This document shows, piece after piece, positions 15,380 through 22,985 of a stretch of DNA of 38,157 bases. This DNA is from Bacteroidales bacterium (lineage in GTDB: Bacteria > Bacteroidota > Bacteroidia > Bacteroidales > UBA932), in NCBI GenBank assembly GCA_017550525.1, contig JAFZOU010000054.1:1-38157 (forward strand). Reading direction: 5' to 3'. A program made the position numbers and the translations under genes. Each line of letters starts with the position of its first letter. The first letter of the stretch is position 1. The notes under the pieces were generated by a model that was given only the letters and a program-made list of their open reading frames with translations, did not search any database and had not been told where the DNA came from.

Positions 15380-16117
15380 GTGGCCTCCGGGGACAATGAA
15401 ATGTCCTTCTGGGACCACCTTGAGGCACTGAGAGGCACTATATGGCGCTCGGTGCTTGGTGTTCTGCTGGCTTCTACCGCATTCCTCTGTTTCCCAAAGG
15501 CGCTTTTCCGCGCCGTTCTCTGGCCCACTCAGCCGGATTTCCCGCTTTACAGGCTTCCGGGCCTGGACTTCTCTATGGAACTCATAAACATAGAATTGTC
15601 GGCCCAGTTCTTCGTGTACCTACGTGTGTCTGTCCTCTGCGGCCTTGTGGTGGCGTTTCCTTTTGTGGTGTGGGAGATATGGAAGTTTGTGGCTCCTGCC
15701 CTGTATGAGAATGAAAAAAAGGCTGTGAGAAGGGCTTTCTCCCTGTCATCGGCCCTATTCTACCTTGGAGTGGCGGTGGGATACTTTGTGGTGCTCCCGG
15801 TGTGCCTTGTGTTCTTTGTGAACTTCTCCGTGAGCGATGCAATCGTGAACACCATCTCCCTGAGCTCATACATGTCCCTTTTCACCTCCATGGTGTTCCT
15901 CATCGGCATTCTCTTTGAGTTCCCGTCGGTGATCCTGGCCCTTTCTACAATCGGCATTATTAACCGATCGCAGTTAAAGAAATGGCGGAAATATGCATTT
16001 GTGGTGGTGCTTATCCTTGCCGCCCTCATCACGCCCAGCGACCCTTTCTCCATGTTTGTGCTGGCCATACCGCTTTACGGCCTCTTTGAACTCTCTGTCC
16101 TTCTTTGTAAGAAATGA
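15380..16117 (+). CDS. tatC: Sec-independent protein translocase TatC
   Basis: 245 residues with six predicted membrane segments. TatC recognises twin-arginine signal peptides. Family hallmarks: MSFWDHLEALRGTIWRS near the N-terminus, the FFVYLRVSVLCGLVVAFPFVVWEIWKFV stretch (about 73-100, quoted in part), PALYENEKK, and the conserved Glu in GILFEFPSVI. Starts either at GTG 15380, one base after the tatA stop, or at ATG 15401 within MSFWDH; the second fits the family N-terminus equally well. The last four bases overlap the ABC-F start (ATGA). Confidence 0.94.
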   Translation: MASGDNEMSFWDHLEALRGTIWRSVLGVLLASTAFLCFPKALFRAVLWPTQPDFPLYRLPGLDFSMELINIELSAQFFVYLRVSVLCGLVVAFPFVVWEIWKFVAPALYENEKKAVRRAFSLSSALFYLGVAVGYFVVLPVCLVFFVNFSVSDAIVNTISLSSYMSLFTSMVFLIGILFEFPSVILALSTIGIINRSQLKKWRKYAFVVVLILAALITPSDPFSMFVLAIPLYGLFELSVLLCKK

Positions 16118-18039
16118 TATCGGTTAATAACGTCACGGTATCCTTCGGGAGTTTCAACCTTCTTGACTGCATAAGCTTTCACATAAGCGAGCAGGACAAG
16201 ATAGGTCTTGTGGGTAAGAACGGGGCGGGGAAGAGCACCCTTATGAAACTGATTACGGGGGAGCAGTCTCCTACCTCCGGAAGCATTGAGAAGCCTTCCG
16301 GGATCAATATAGGCTATCTTCCCCAGATAATGGAGCATCACAAGGGGCGCAGCGTGATTGAGGAGGTTATGACGGTATTTGACCACCTTCACGCAATGGA
16401 GGAGGAACTGGCCGATATCACTGAGAAGCTTGGGGAGAGGACGGATTATGAATCGGCCTCATACGCGGCCCTTATTACCCGCCTTAATGAACTCAACGAC
16501 CGCCTGGCCCTGGAGACCGGCGAATCCCCTCTGGTACAGGCTCAAAAGGTGCTTTACGGCCTTGGATTCAAGGATGAGGAGCTTGACCGCAATACGGAAA
16601 CTTTCAGTCAGGGCTGGAATATGCGTATTGAACTTGCCAAAATCCTTCTTTCCAAGCCCGATGTCCTTCTTCTGGACGAGCCCACCAACCACCTTGACAT
16701 AGAATCCATAGAGTGGTTTGAAGACTATCTGAAGGCCTTCCACGGCTCTCTTATGATGGTTTCCCATGACAGAAAGTTCCTGGATAACGTAACTACCCGC
16801 ACTGTGGAGATACTTCTTGGGCATATTCACGACTATAAGGTGCCGTACAGCCAGTATGTCACGCTTCGCGCGGAGAGGATCGCCCAGCAGACTGCCGCCT
16901 ATGAGAACCAGCAGCGCATGATAGAGAAGACGGAGGATTTCATAAACCGGTTCCGTTACAAACCCACCAAGAGCAACCAGGTTCAGTCCCGCATAAAGGC
17001 CCTTGAGAAACTGGACAGGATAGAGATAGATGAGACGGAAAACGCTTCCATAAACCTTAAGTTCCCGCCTGCCCAGCGCTCCGGAGACGTTGTTTTCAAG
17101 GCCACGGGCATCACTGTGGGATACCCTCAGAAGGTTGTTTTCAGGAATGCCGATATTGAAATCAAGAGGGGAGAGAAGGTTGCGTTCATCGGCCGGAACG
17201 GAGAAGGCAAGACCACCCTTATGAGGGTGATAATGAAAGAACTCTACCCTCTGGAGGGAGAGGCCAAGACTGGCCATAACGTAAATATTGGCTACTATGC
17301 CCAGAATCAGGAGGATATCCTGGACCCGTCGGAGACAGTTTTCGGGACCCTTGACAGGATAGCGGTTGGAGATATAAGAACCCGCCTCAGGGATATTCTG
17401 GGGGCGTTTCTCTTCAAGGGAGAGGACATAGATAAGAGGGTGTCCGTGCTAAGCGGCGGGGAGCGGGCAAGGCTTGGAATGGCCAAGCTCATGCTGTCCC
17501 CGTACAATGTCCTTGCGCTTGACGAACCCACCAACCATATGGATATCAGGTCAAAAGATATCCTCAAGGAGGCCCTCCGGTCATTTGACGGTACGCTTAT
17601 TGTTGTATCCCATGACCGTGACTTCCTTGACGGCCTTGTGGACAAACTCTACGAGTTCCGGGACGGAAAGGTAACGGAGCACCTTGGTACGGTGGCCGAT
17701 TTCCTCCGAAGGCGCAAACTGGAGAGCCTTCAAGAACTTGAAAGAAAGGCCCCTCAGCAGGAAAAAGCTCCTGCCCGGGAGGCGTCGGAAGGGGTGAAGG
17801 AATTCCGGAAGATGAAGGCCGTGTCAAAAGAGGAGAGGAAGTTACGTAACAGGATAGATTACCTGGAGAAGCAGATATCGGCCCATGAGGAGAAGATGGC
17901 GGAAATAGAGAAAATCCTTGCTAATCCGGGAAATAATGACGATATTTTGGACCTCACAAGGGATTATCTGGAACACAAGAGGACTATGGATGAGCAGACG
18001 CTGGAGTGGACATCCCTTATGGAACAAGTAGATAATTAA
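16114..18039 (+). CDS. ABC-F family ATPase (ribosome-associated, Uup/EttA-like)
   Basis: 641 residues, two ABC ATPase domains and no membrane segments, as in ABC-F proteins that bind the ribosomal E site. Walker A motifs are GKNGAGKS (34-41) and GRNGEGKT (360-367). The first signature is the variant FSQGWNMR and the second is the canonical LSGGERARL. Walker B segments LLLDEPTNHLD and LALDEPTNHMD are both intact. The inter-domain arm is rich in Arg and Gln (about 250-320). A C-terminal coiled coil (about 565-641) resembles Uup. It could be a housekeeping translation factor or an antibiotic-protection protein; the long C-terminal coil favours the former. Overlaps tatC by four bases. Confidence 0.92.
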   Translation: MISVNNVTVSFGSFNLLDCISFHISEQDKIGLVGKNGAGKSTLMKLITGEQSPTSGSIEKPSGINIGYLPQIMEHHKGRSVIEEVMTVFDHLHAMEEELADITEKLGERTDYESASYAALITRLNELNDRLALETGESPLVQAQKVLYGLGFKDEELDRNTETFSQGWNMRIELAKILLSKPDVLLLDEPTNHLDIESIEWFEDYLKAFHGSLMMVSHDRKFLDNVTTRTVEILLGHIHDYKVPYSQYVTLRAERIAQQTAAYENQQRMIEKTEDFINRFRYKPTKSNQVQSRIKALEKLDRIEIDETENASINLKFPPAQRSGDVVFKATGITVGYPQKVVFRNADIEIKRGEKVAFIGRNGEGKTTLMRVIMKELYPLEGEAKTGHNVNIGYYAQNQEDILDPSETVFGTLDRIAVGDIRTRLRDILGAFLFKGEDIDKRVSVLSGGERARLGMAKLMLSPYNVLALDEPTNHMDIRSKDILKEALRSFDGTLIVVSHDRDFLDGLVDKLYEFRDGKVTEHLGTVADFLRRRKLESLQELERKAPQQEKAPAREASEGVKEFRKMKAVSKEERKLRNRIDYLEKQISAHEEKMAEIEKILANPGNNDDILDLTRDYLEHKRTMDEQTLEWTSLMEQVDN

Positions 18040-18054
18040 TTAAAGTATTGTAAT

Positions 18055-19056
18055 ATGAAAGCACTGATTAACAAGATGTTGGTTCTTGCTATTGCAAGTA
18101 TCGCTTTACTTTTGACAATGCCCGTTGCACATGCCCAGTATACCTCTCAGCTGGAAGAAAAGACCATTCCTGTAGGAGATTTCTCCGGTATTGAGGTGGC
18201 CGATGACTTTGAGGTAACGCTTTCAAGCGGCCCCTGCATTGCCAAGGTAACCGTAGACAAGATGCTGTCTCCTTACGTACAGGTATATGTGCGTGGAAAG
18301 GTGCTTCACATTACTTATGACAGCAAGGCCGTTCCCAAGGATGTAAGGCAGCTCTATAAGGGCAGGAATGCACCAAAGCCCGTTTTCAGGGCCAGTATTA
18401 CCATGCCGGAACTCTCTTCCGTGTCCCTTGGAGGCAATGCCATCCTTAACTGTGGGGATGTCCTTGAGTGCAAGCTCACCACAGATATCGACATCCAGGA
18501 CAAAGCCCAGCTCAAGAACCTCAATATCAAGGCCGGATCTGTCAATGTGAATATGAAAAAACAGGCCCAGGCGGCCCTTAGCATAGAGGCTGTGAACAAG
18601 GCCGAACTAAGGACGGAGGGTAATGCGAACCTTAGGGCCACGGTTGATGCCCATGATATAGTATCCTCTGCGGTGGGTTCATCGGAGATAGCCATCACTT
18701 CCAAGGGAGAGACTGCAACCATTTCAGGTGCAGGCAGTTCCAAGAGCGTGGTTACCTTCGAGGGAGAGAAGGCCGTGATCAATCTGGAAGGATCGGCCAT
18801 CCTTAACCTTTCAGGCAAGGGTGAGGCCCTTTCCGTACGTGGCGGAAAGAACTCCAACCTTGAGGCTGCCGCTTTTGACACCAAGGCAGCAACTGTAGAC
18901 CTTAACGGTTCTGTCAAAGCCAATGTCACCGTCTCAGAGAACCTGGATGCCAATCTTGTTGGCGGAAGCACGCTATACTACACCGGAGATCCAATCTTCA
19001 AAATTGGCAAGATTGTCCGTTCAACCCTTGCTCCTTACGGCTCAAGTTCAAGATAA
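18055..19056 (+). CDS. Secreted GIN-domain (DUF2807) protein
   Basis: 333 residues with a signal peptide (MLVLAIASIALLLTMPVAHA, cleavage probably before QYTS). The start of the mature part, IPVGDFSGIEVADDFEVTLSSG, is the head-GIN signature. The rest is a repetitive beta-rich pattern (LSSVSLGGNAILNCGD, LRTEGNANLRATVD, INLEGSAILNLSGKG) that would form a right-handed beta helix. Function is unknown; such proteins are common in Bacteroidetes envelopes. It is followed by the dipeptidase with a one-base overlap (TAATG). No clear TAnnTTTG box lies in the 15-base gap after the ABC-F gene, so it may be read from upstream. Confidence 0.88.
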   Translation: MKALINKMLVLAIASIALLLTMPVAHAQYTSQLEEKTIPVGDFSGIEVADDFEVTLSSGPCIAKVTVDKMLSPYVQVYVRGKVLHITYDSKAVPKDVRQLYKGRNAPKPVFRASITMPELSSVSLGGNAILNCGDVLECKLTTDIDIQDKAQLKNLNIKAGSVNVNMKKQAQAALSIEAVNKAELRTEGNANLRATVDAHDIVSSAVGSSEIAITSKGETATISGAGSSKSVVTFEGEKAVINLEGSAILNLSGKGEALSVRGGKNSNLEAAAFDTKAATVDLNGSVKANVTVSENLDANLVGGSTLYYTGDPIFKIGKIVRSTLAPYGSSSR

Positions 19057-20147
19057 TGATTTACGATTCCCATATGGATACCCCTTCCCAGCTGCTAAGG
19101 CTGAGGAATGTGGACATTGATAACAGATACGGCCACGTAGACTTCCCTAAACTCACAAGAGGGGGAGTAGACGGGGCTTTCTTTGCGCTTTATACCCCGC
19201 CCAAGATGGCCCCGGATGCAGCAACACGTTATGCGCTGGAGATGCTGTCGGCCACTTATGACGCCGTAGAACGCAATTCAGAGCTTGCGGCAATTACATT
19301 CAGCCCGGAGGAGGCCGCCAAGAACCGCAAAGATGGCCTTATATCAATATTTATAGGTATGGAGAACGGATCTCCCATCCAGGAGAATCTGTCTCTTCTA
19401 AGGACTTTCTACCGCCTTGGCGTGAGTTATGTCACCCTTACGCATAATGGGGACAATGCCATTGCCGATGCAGCCTCCGAGGGCAAAAAGTGGAACGGGC
19501 TCAGCCCCTTTGGCCGGGAAGTCATTGCGGAGATGAACCAGCTGGGAATGATGATTGACCTTTCACATGCCTCGGACAAGACTTTCTGGGACTGCATAGA
19601 GGCCTCAAAGGCGCCCATCATAGCATCACATTCCTGCTGCCGCAGCCTTTGCGGCCACAGGCGCAACCTCACGGACGATATGCTCAAGGCACTGGGGGAG
19701 AAGGACGGATATGTTGGTATAAATTTCTATCCGGCTTTCCTCAGTGACCGCTTTGGAGCAGAACCGGCAGAGGCCGCCCTTCTTGATGAAGCGGAGAAAA
19801 CTGACCAGTACTGGCGGCTGTGTCCTTCAGATCCTGAACGCACTGAGGCCTGGCACAAAATACAGGACCGCTTGAAGACAGAGATATGGCGTCCCGGTGT
19901 GAAGGAAGTGGTGGACCATATAGATTATGCAGTGAAACTGGCCGGCATAGATCACGTTGGACTTGGCTCCGATTATGACGGAATCTGCGTGGGCCCGGAG
20001 TGCCTTGAAGACGTGTCCAAGATGAGGCTGGTAGGTGAGGAAATGCGCCGTCGCGGGTACTCTCAGGAGGACATTGACAAGGTTTCCGGCAAGAATCTTA
20101 TGAATGTATTCCAAAGAGTTGTAAACTGCTCGGAATTAGAGTATTAG
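19056..20147 (+). CDS. Dipeptidase, M19 (renal/membrane dipeptidase) family
   Basis: 363 residues, TIM-barrel zinc peptidase. Metal-binding pattern H6-x-D8 near the N-terminus (YDSHMDT), bridging Glu in FIGMENG, and His residues in THNGDNA and MIDLSHASD. The later SHSCCRSLCGHRRNLTDDM and GLGSDYDG are family signatures. M19 enzymes cleave dipeptides, including D-amino-acid and some beta-lactam substrates. No signal peptide or lipobox is visible, so a cytoplasmic location is likely despite the co-translation with the secreted GIN-domain protein. Ends just before the long hairpin at 20151-20197. Confidence 0.93.
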   Translation: MIYDSHMDTPSQLLRLRNVDIDNRYGHVDFPKLTRGGVDGAFFALYTPPKMAPDAATRYALEMLSATYDAVERNSELAAITFSPEEAAKNRKDGLISIFIGMENGSPIQENLSLLRTFYRLGVSYVTLTHNGDNAIADAASEGKKWNGLSPFGREVIAEMNQLGMMIDLSHASDKTFWDCIEASKAPIIASHSCCRSLCGHRRNLTDDMLKALGEKDGYVGINFYPAFLSDRFGAEPAEAALLDEAEKTDQYWRLCPSDPERTEAWHKIQDRLKTEIWRPGVKEVVDHIDYAVKLAGIDHVGLGSDYDGICVGPECLEDVSKMRLVGEEMRRRGYSQEDIDKVSGKNLMNVFQRVVNCSELEY

Positions 20148-20150
20148 ACA

Positions 20151-20197
20151 TAAAAGTAACAAAGATGTTAGTAACTATAACACCTTTGTTACTTTTA
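20151..20197. terminator. Long hairpin between convergent genes, probable bidirectional terminator
   Basis: Perfect 14-bp outer stem (TAAAAGTAACAAAG with CTTTGTTACTTTTA), one A/C mismatch (20165/20183), then a 5-bp inner stem TGTTA/TAACA and a 7-base loop. It fills most of the 63-base gap between the dipeptidase and cinA stops. The stem is AT-rich rather than GC-rich, so it may have another role; position fits a terminator for both strands. Confidence 0.55.
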
Positions 20198-20210
20198 TTG
20201 ATTATCAGTG

Positions 20211-21452
20211 CTATAACCGATTTTCTATGTAAAGCCTCAGGAAGTTGAGTGCAGAGGCCGCGAAGCGTTCAATATTACGCGCGCGGTCATTTTTGTAACC
20301 GTACTTTACGGTGCGTGTACCACGCGGTCCGCTCACTCCAATCCACACAGTTCCGCCAGGATTTTTGCCGTCTCCGTCTTTGTCGGCAAGGCCGGTGGTG
20401 GCGACGGAATATGTGCTGCCGGTAAGACGCCTCACACCCTCCGCCATAGCAGCTGCAACCTCTGAACTGACCACTCCGTTCTCTGTGATTATATCGGCCG
20501 ATACCCCGAGGACCTTCTCTTTTACTGAAACGGCATAGGATGTGACTGACCCCAGGAAGTAGGCCGATGATCCGGAAACAGACGTGATAAGATGAGCTAT
20601 CTCTCCGCCCGTGCAGGACTCTGCTGCGGACACCGTTTCCCCGCGTTCCTTGAGTAGTTTTCCCACGGCCGCTTCAAGGGTTGTGTCCTCCGATGCATAT
20701 ACCAGGGGGCCAAGAAGGCCCTTAAGCGCTTCCAATTGTGCTTCAAGGCTCTTTTCATCACCACCATATGAAGATAACCTGAGCCTTATTCCAGTAAGGG
20801 TATTGGGAAGATATGCAAGGTGCATATTGGAGGGAAGGGCATCTTCCCAGGGCGCAATCTTTTCAGAAAGGGCCGATTCCGCCATTCCGTACACCATAAT
20901 ATTACGGTGAATTATTCTGCCTGGCTTGAAATGGGCCAGAATGTCCTCTAAAATGGCCGGAATTGCGCCCACAGCCTCGTGGGGTACTCCGGGAAGGGCA
21001 TAAAGCGTAGCCTTGTCAAGAAGGCCTCTGAACACCATTATGGGTGCGGTGCCAAGTTTATTCACAATGACCTCTGCCTTTTCCGGCACCTGCGCTTGCG
21101 CAAGATTGATAGGAAGCACGTCAAGGCCCCTTCCGCGGAGGATCTTATGAACCATTTCAAGCTGCCCCGGGTCCTCCCGGTAACCGTTACTGCCGGAAAA
21201 ACGGGCCAGGACGGCCTTTGTAATATCGTCCTTAGTGGGCCCCAGGCCTCCTGTAGTAATGACAATGTCACTGAGGCCGATTTCCCGCCTCAGGGCATCC
21301 TCAATGGCATCAGGGGCATCTCCAACAGATACCATGCTCCTGACATGGATTCCGGCCTCTTCAAGGGCACGGGCGATATTGCCTGAATTGGTATCCGTAA
21401 CCTGGCCGATGAGGATTTCATCGCCAATAGTGCATATACTTGCAGTAAGCAT
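20211..21452 (-). CDS. cinA: CinA family protein (MoaB-like domain + nicotinamide-nucleotide amidase)
   Basis: 413 residues. N-terminal MoaB/MogA-like domain: ICTIGDEILIGQVTDTNSGNIARAL and TTGGLGPTKDDITKAVLARF (the latter at about 65-85). C-terminal CinA domain: ETVSAAESCTGGEIAHLITSVSGSSAYFLG and ATTGLADKDGDGKNPGGTVWIG. The family splits nicotinamide mononucleotide (PncC activity) and, in some bacteria, ADP-ribose; the old name refers to competence-inducible expression in streptococci, which need not hold here. Starts one base after the stop of the DHOD-like gene, so the two are co-transcribed. Confidence 0.95.
   Translation of the reverse strand: MLTASICTIGDEILIGQVTDTNSGNIARALEEAGIHVRSMVSVGDAPDAIEDALRREIGLSDIVITTGGLGPTKDDITKAVLARFSGSNGYREDPGQLEMVHKILRGRGLDVLPINLAQAQVPEKAEVIVNKLGTAPIMVFRGLLDKATLYALPGVPHEAVGAIPAILEDILAHFKPGRIIHRNIMVYGMAESALSEKIAPWEDALPSNMHLAYLPNTLTGIRLRLSSYGGDEKSLEAQLEALKGLLGPLVYASEDTTLEAAVGKLLKERGETVSAAESCTGGEIAHLITSVSGSSAYFLGSVTSYAVSVKEKVLGVSADIITENGVVSSEVAAAMAEGVRRLTGSTYSVATTGLADKDGDGKNPGGTVWIGVSGPRGTRTVKYGYKNDRARNIERFAASALNFLRLYIENRL
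20493..20502. repeat. Second palindromic form ATCGGCCGAT of the over-represented heptamer
   Basis: Two overlapping copies of ATCGGCC make a perfect 10-bp palindrome within cinA, as at 6683-6692. Confidence 0.8.
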
Positions 21453-21453
21453 A

Positions 21454-22107
21454 TTATTTGTTCAGTGATTTTAGTATCCTTACGCGCTGGATTTGCCCCA
21501 GAGACGTTTCAACGGGGATTCCGCGGCTGCAGAAATCAAGCGCCTCCTGGGGAGAATCCGTGTTGAAGATAAGCGGAAGCCTTCCTTGAGTGGCACTATT
21601 CACATATTCAAAGCGTTTAACCCCATGGATGATAACTCCATCAATTCCGGACAGACGGCAATAATCAAGCAGGGGACCTATTTCATCCTTTGTGAGACCG
21701 TCCGTTATTCGCACAAGTATGCGAGTGTAGCGCTCATAGCACAGCCTTAGGCTTAGGAGTTCATCAAGAAGTACGGTAATATCCGGAACTTCCTGAGTGC
21801 CTTCTTCCCAGCCGGTATCTATGATGAGGAAGTCCACAAAGTCATAGAGAAGGGCAAATGAGCGCTGGGTGTCACGCTTGAGATTGACGGCAAGTACGGT
21901 TTCCTTCCTAAGAGACTGCAGGCCGGAGATCCATTCCAGGATTCCGTCCTTTGGTGGAGTAAGGGTAAGAAAACCGGGAGCGGGATGGGGGATTCTGTAT
22001 GATTTAGAGCTGTTTACACCTTCATAAGCCCCAAGTGGATTCCCAAGTGTAACGCCTGAGAATTCAATTTTGGGGACTTTGTCCAGTTTTTTCTTGAAAA
22101 ACAGCAT
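21454..22107 (-). CDS. Dihydroorotate dehydrogenase-like TIM-barrel protein, short and degenerate
   Basis: 217 residues against about 310-340 for PyrD. The order of segments follows PyrD: GVTLGNPLGAYEGVN (PyrD: NPvglAaG), GFLTLTPPKDG (vtp-x-P), VLAVNLKRDT (vNi), then ILVRITDGLTKDEIGPLLDY and SGIDGVIIHG (PyrD: GiDGiiatN). The C-terminal FMN-phosphate-binding strands are reduced, and I cannot find the catalytic Ser/Cys loop or the usual Asn residues. It is probably not a working dihydroorotate dehydrogenase. Its place ahead of cinA, with a one-base gap, suggests a nucleotide-related role, which is an inference. ATG 22107 is supported by the box at 22132-22139. Confidence 0.6.
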   Translation of the reverse strand: MLFFKKKLDKVPKIEFSGVTLGNPLGAYEGVNSSKSYRIPHPAPGFLTLTPPKDGILEWISGLQSLRKETVLAVNLKRDTQRSFALLYDFVDFLIIDTGWEEGTQEVPDITVLLDELLSLRLCYERYTRILVRITDGLTKDEIGPLLDYCRLSGIDGVIIHGVKRFEYVNSATQGRLPLIFNTDSPQEALDFCSRGIPVETSLGQIQRVRILKSLNK

Positions 22108-22131
22108 CCTTCTCTATAATCTATACGGATG

Positions 22132-22139
22132 CAAAAATA
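22132..22139 (-). promoter_or_regulatory. -7 box TATTTTTG of the DHOD-like/cinA operon
   Basis: Minus-strand TATTTTTG, 24 bases before ATG 22107, squeezed between that gene and the stop of the XRE regulator at 22145. Confidence 0.65.
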
Positions 22140-22144
22140 ATAAA

Positions 22145-22492
22145 TTATTCTTCAGGATGGAACTCCTCAAAGGTATTGTCAGAATAAAAAACCAGGATTC
22201 TATTCACTTTACGTCCGTTATTAGCAGTTTTTTGGGGGAACAGATCCATCATTATGCTGCCCTCAGCGTCCTCAGAGGCCGCTTCCTTGTACATTTTACC
22301 CCTTCCGGTAAGAAGCCATTCAAGATTCAGTGCGGGGTAGTGAAGCATCAGGCTCTCCAGAAAATCGTACCCAGGCTTGTTGCGGCCGGACAGAATATGG
22401 GAAACGCTGCCGCGTGCAACGGAGAGAGTGTCCGCAAACTGAGTCTGCGTGAGATTTTCTGCCTGCAAAAACTGTAAAAGACGCCGATTCAT
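22145..22492 (-). CDS. XRE-family helix-turn-helix transcriptional regulator
   Basis: 115 residues from ATG 22492. N-terminal HTH: LLQFLQAENLTQTQFADTLSVARGSVSHILSGRNKPGYDFLESLML, with the recognition helix around VARGSVSHIL (quoted in part). The following NLEWLLTGRGKMYKE is a segment common at the end of the DNA-binding domain in Bacteroidetes XRE regulators. The C-terminus (VNRILVFYSDNTFEEFHPEE) has no recognised effector or peptidase domain. Palindrome-like TCACA/TGTGA sites near its own promoter and near queA are candidate operators. Start chosen by the promoter box at 22513-22520; the frame opens earlier, at 22543, upstream of the box. Confidence 0.88.
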   Translation of the reverse strand: MNRRLLQFLQAENLTQTQFADTLSVARGSVSHILSGRNKPGYDFLESLMLHYPALNLEWLLTGRGKMYKEAASEDAEGSIMMDLFPQKTANNGRKVNRILVFYSDNTFEEFHPEE

Positions 22493-22512
22493 ATTCCTGA
22501 ATTTTGTTGTCA

Positions 22513-22520
22513 CAAATATA
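22513..22520 (-). promoter_or_regulatory. -7 box TATATTTG of the XRE regulator gene
   Basis: Minus-strand TATATTTG, 20 bases before ATG 22492. The box runs directly into GTGACAA and is preceded by TTTCACATATTGTG, giving TCACA/TGTGA half-sites on and next to the promoter, a layout that suggests autoregulation. Confidence 0.65.
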
Positions 22521-22936
22521 TACACAATATGTGAAACATCCAAATGTGGTTTCTGAGGAACACAAGGGAAAGGGCAGTAGTCTGGACGGAAATATTAACC
22601 TAAAATTAGATTGAATTAAATACGTATAAATATCTGATTATATATGAATTAATAAATAGATATATACGCCATTTCAGGGGAATTGGAGGGTTATGTCTTT
22701 TGGGACCTTAGTTTTACTAAAGTAATATTAGATATAAATATACATAAAATACTGATTTTCCGTAAGATAATGCAAAATCAAGTTAAAGCGTGGAACACTT
22801 TTGCAAGAAAGTATCAGTGTAATTTCAAGATGTTAAACCCGTGACATAATTTTTACAAATGTAGACATATGCGTAATTTACATCGTTTCACATTTGTACA
22901 TTCGGAGAGCATGGTGAAACTGTTTCTGTCCAGATT
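22521..22936. other. AT-rich gene-free stretch
   Basis: Clearly more AT-rich than the rest of the window and free of the ATCGGCC heptamer. I see no convincing gene. It holds a minus-strand TACATTTG box (22856-22863) with nothing obvious downstream, a T/A-rich core (about 22610-22760), and one tiny reading frame (ATG 22693, ten codons) behind a GGAGGG sequence. It separates the XRE gene from queA. Confidence 0.6.
22856..22863 (-). promoter_or_regulatory. Orphan -7 box TACATTTG pointing into the gene-free stretch
   Basis: Minus-strand TACATTTG with no coding gene for 370 bases downstream, until the XRE start. Could drive a small RNA or a long leader for the XRE gene, or be chance in AT-rich DNA. 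Confidence 0.3.
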
Positions 22937-22949
22937 TCACAATTTGTGA
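22937..22949. promoter_or_regulatory. Palindrome TCACAATTTGTGA, candidate operator at the queA promoter
   Basis: Perfect 6-bp arms TCACAA/TTGTGA around one central T, ending 9 bases before the queA -7 box. Related half-sites occur at about 22886 (TTTCACATTTGT) and at the XRE promoter. A binding site for the neighbouring XRE protein is an inference. Confidence 0.5.
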
Positions 22950-22958
22950 TTAATAGTG

Positions 22959-22966
22959 TAACTTTG
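22959..22966 (+). promoter_or_regulatory. -7 box TAACTTTG of queA
   Basis: TAACTTTG, 19 bases before the queA ATG at 22986. The short leader leaves no room for a preQ1 riboswitch. Confidence 0.65.
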
Positions 22967-22985
22967 CCGTGAAAAATGAATTCTG

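Noticed and set aside
20211-22107. DNA-uptake function linking cinA with the ATCGGCC motif
   Set aside because: The name cinA comes from streptococcal competence; no competence genes are in the window, so a link would be speculation.
22693-22725. Ten-codon reading frame behind GGAGGG in the AT-rich gap
   Set aside because: Too short to support, and Shine-Dalgarno sequences carry little weight in Bacteroidetes.
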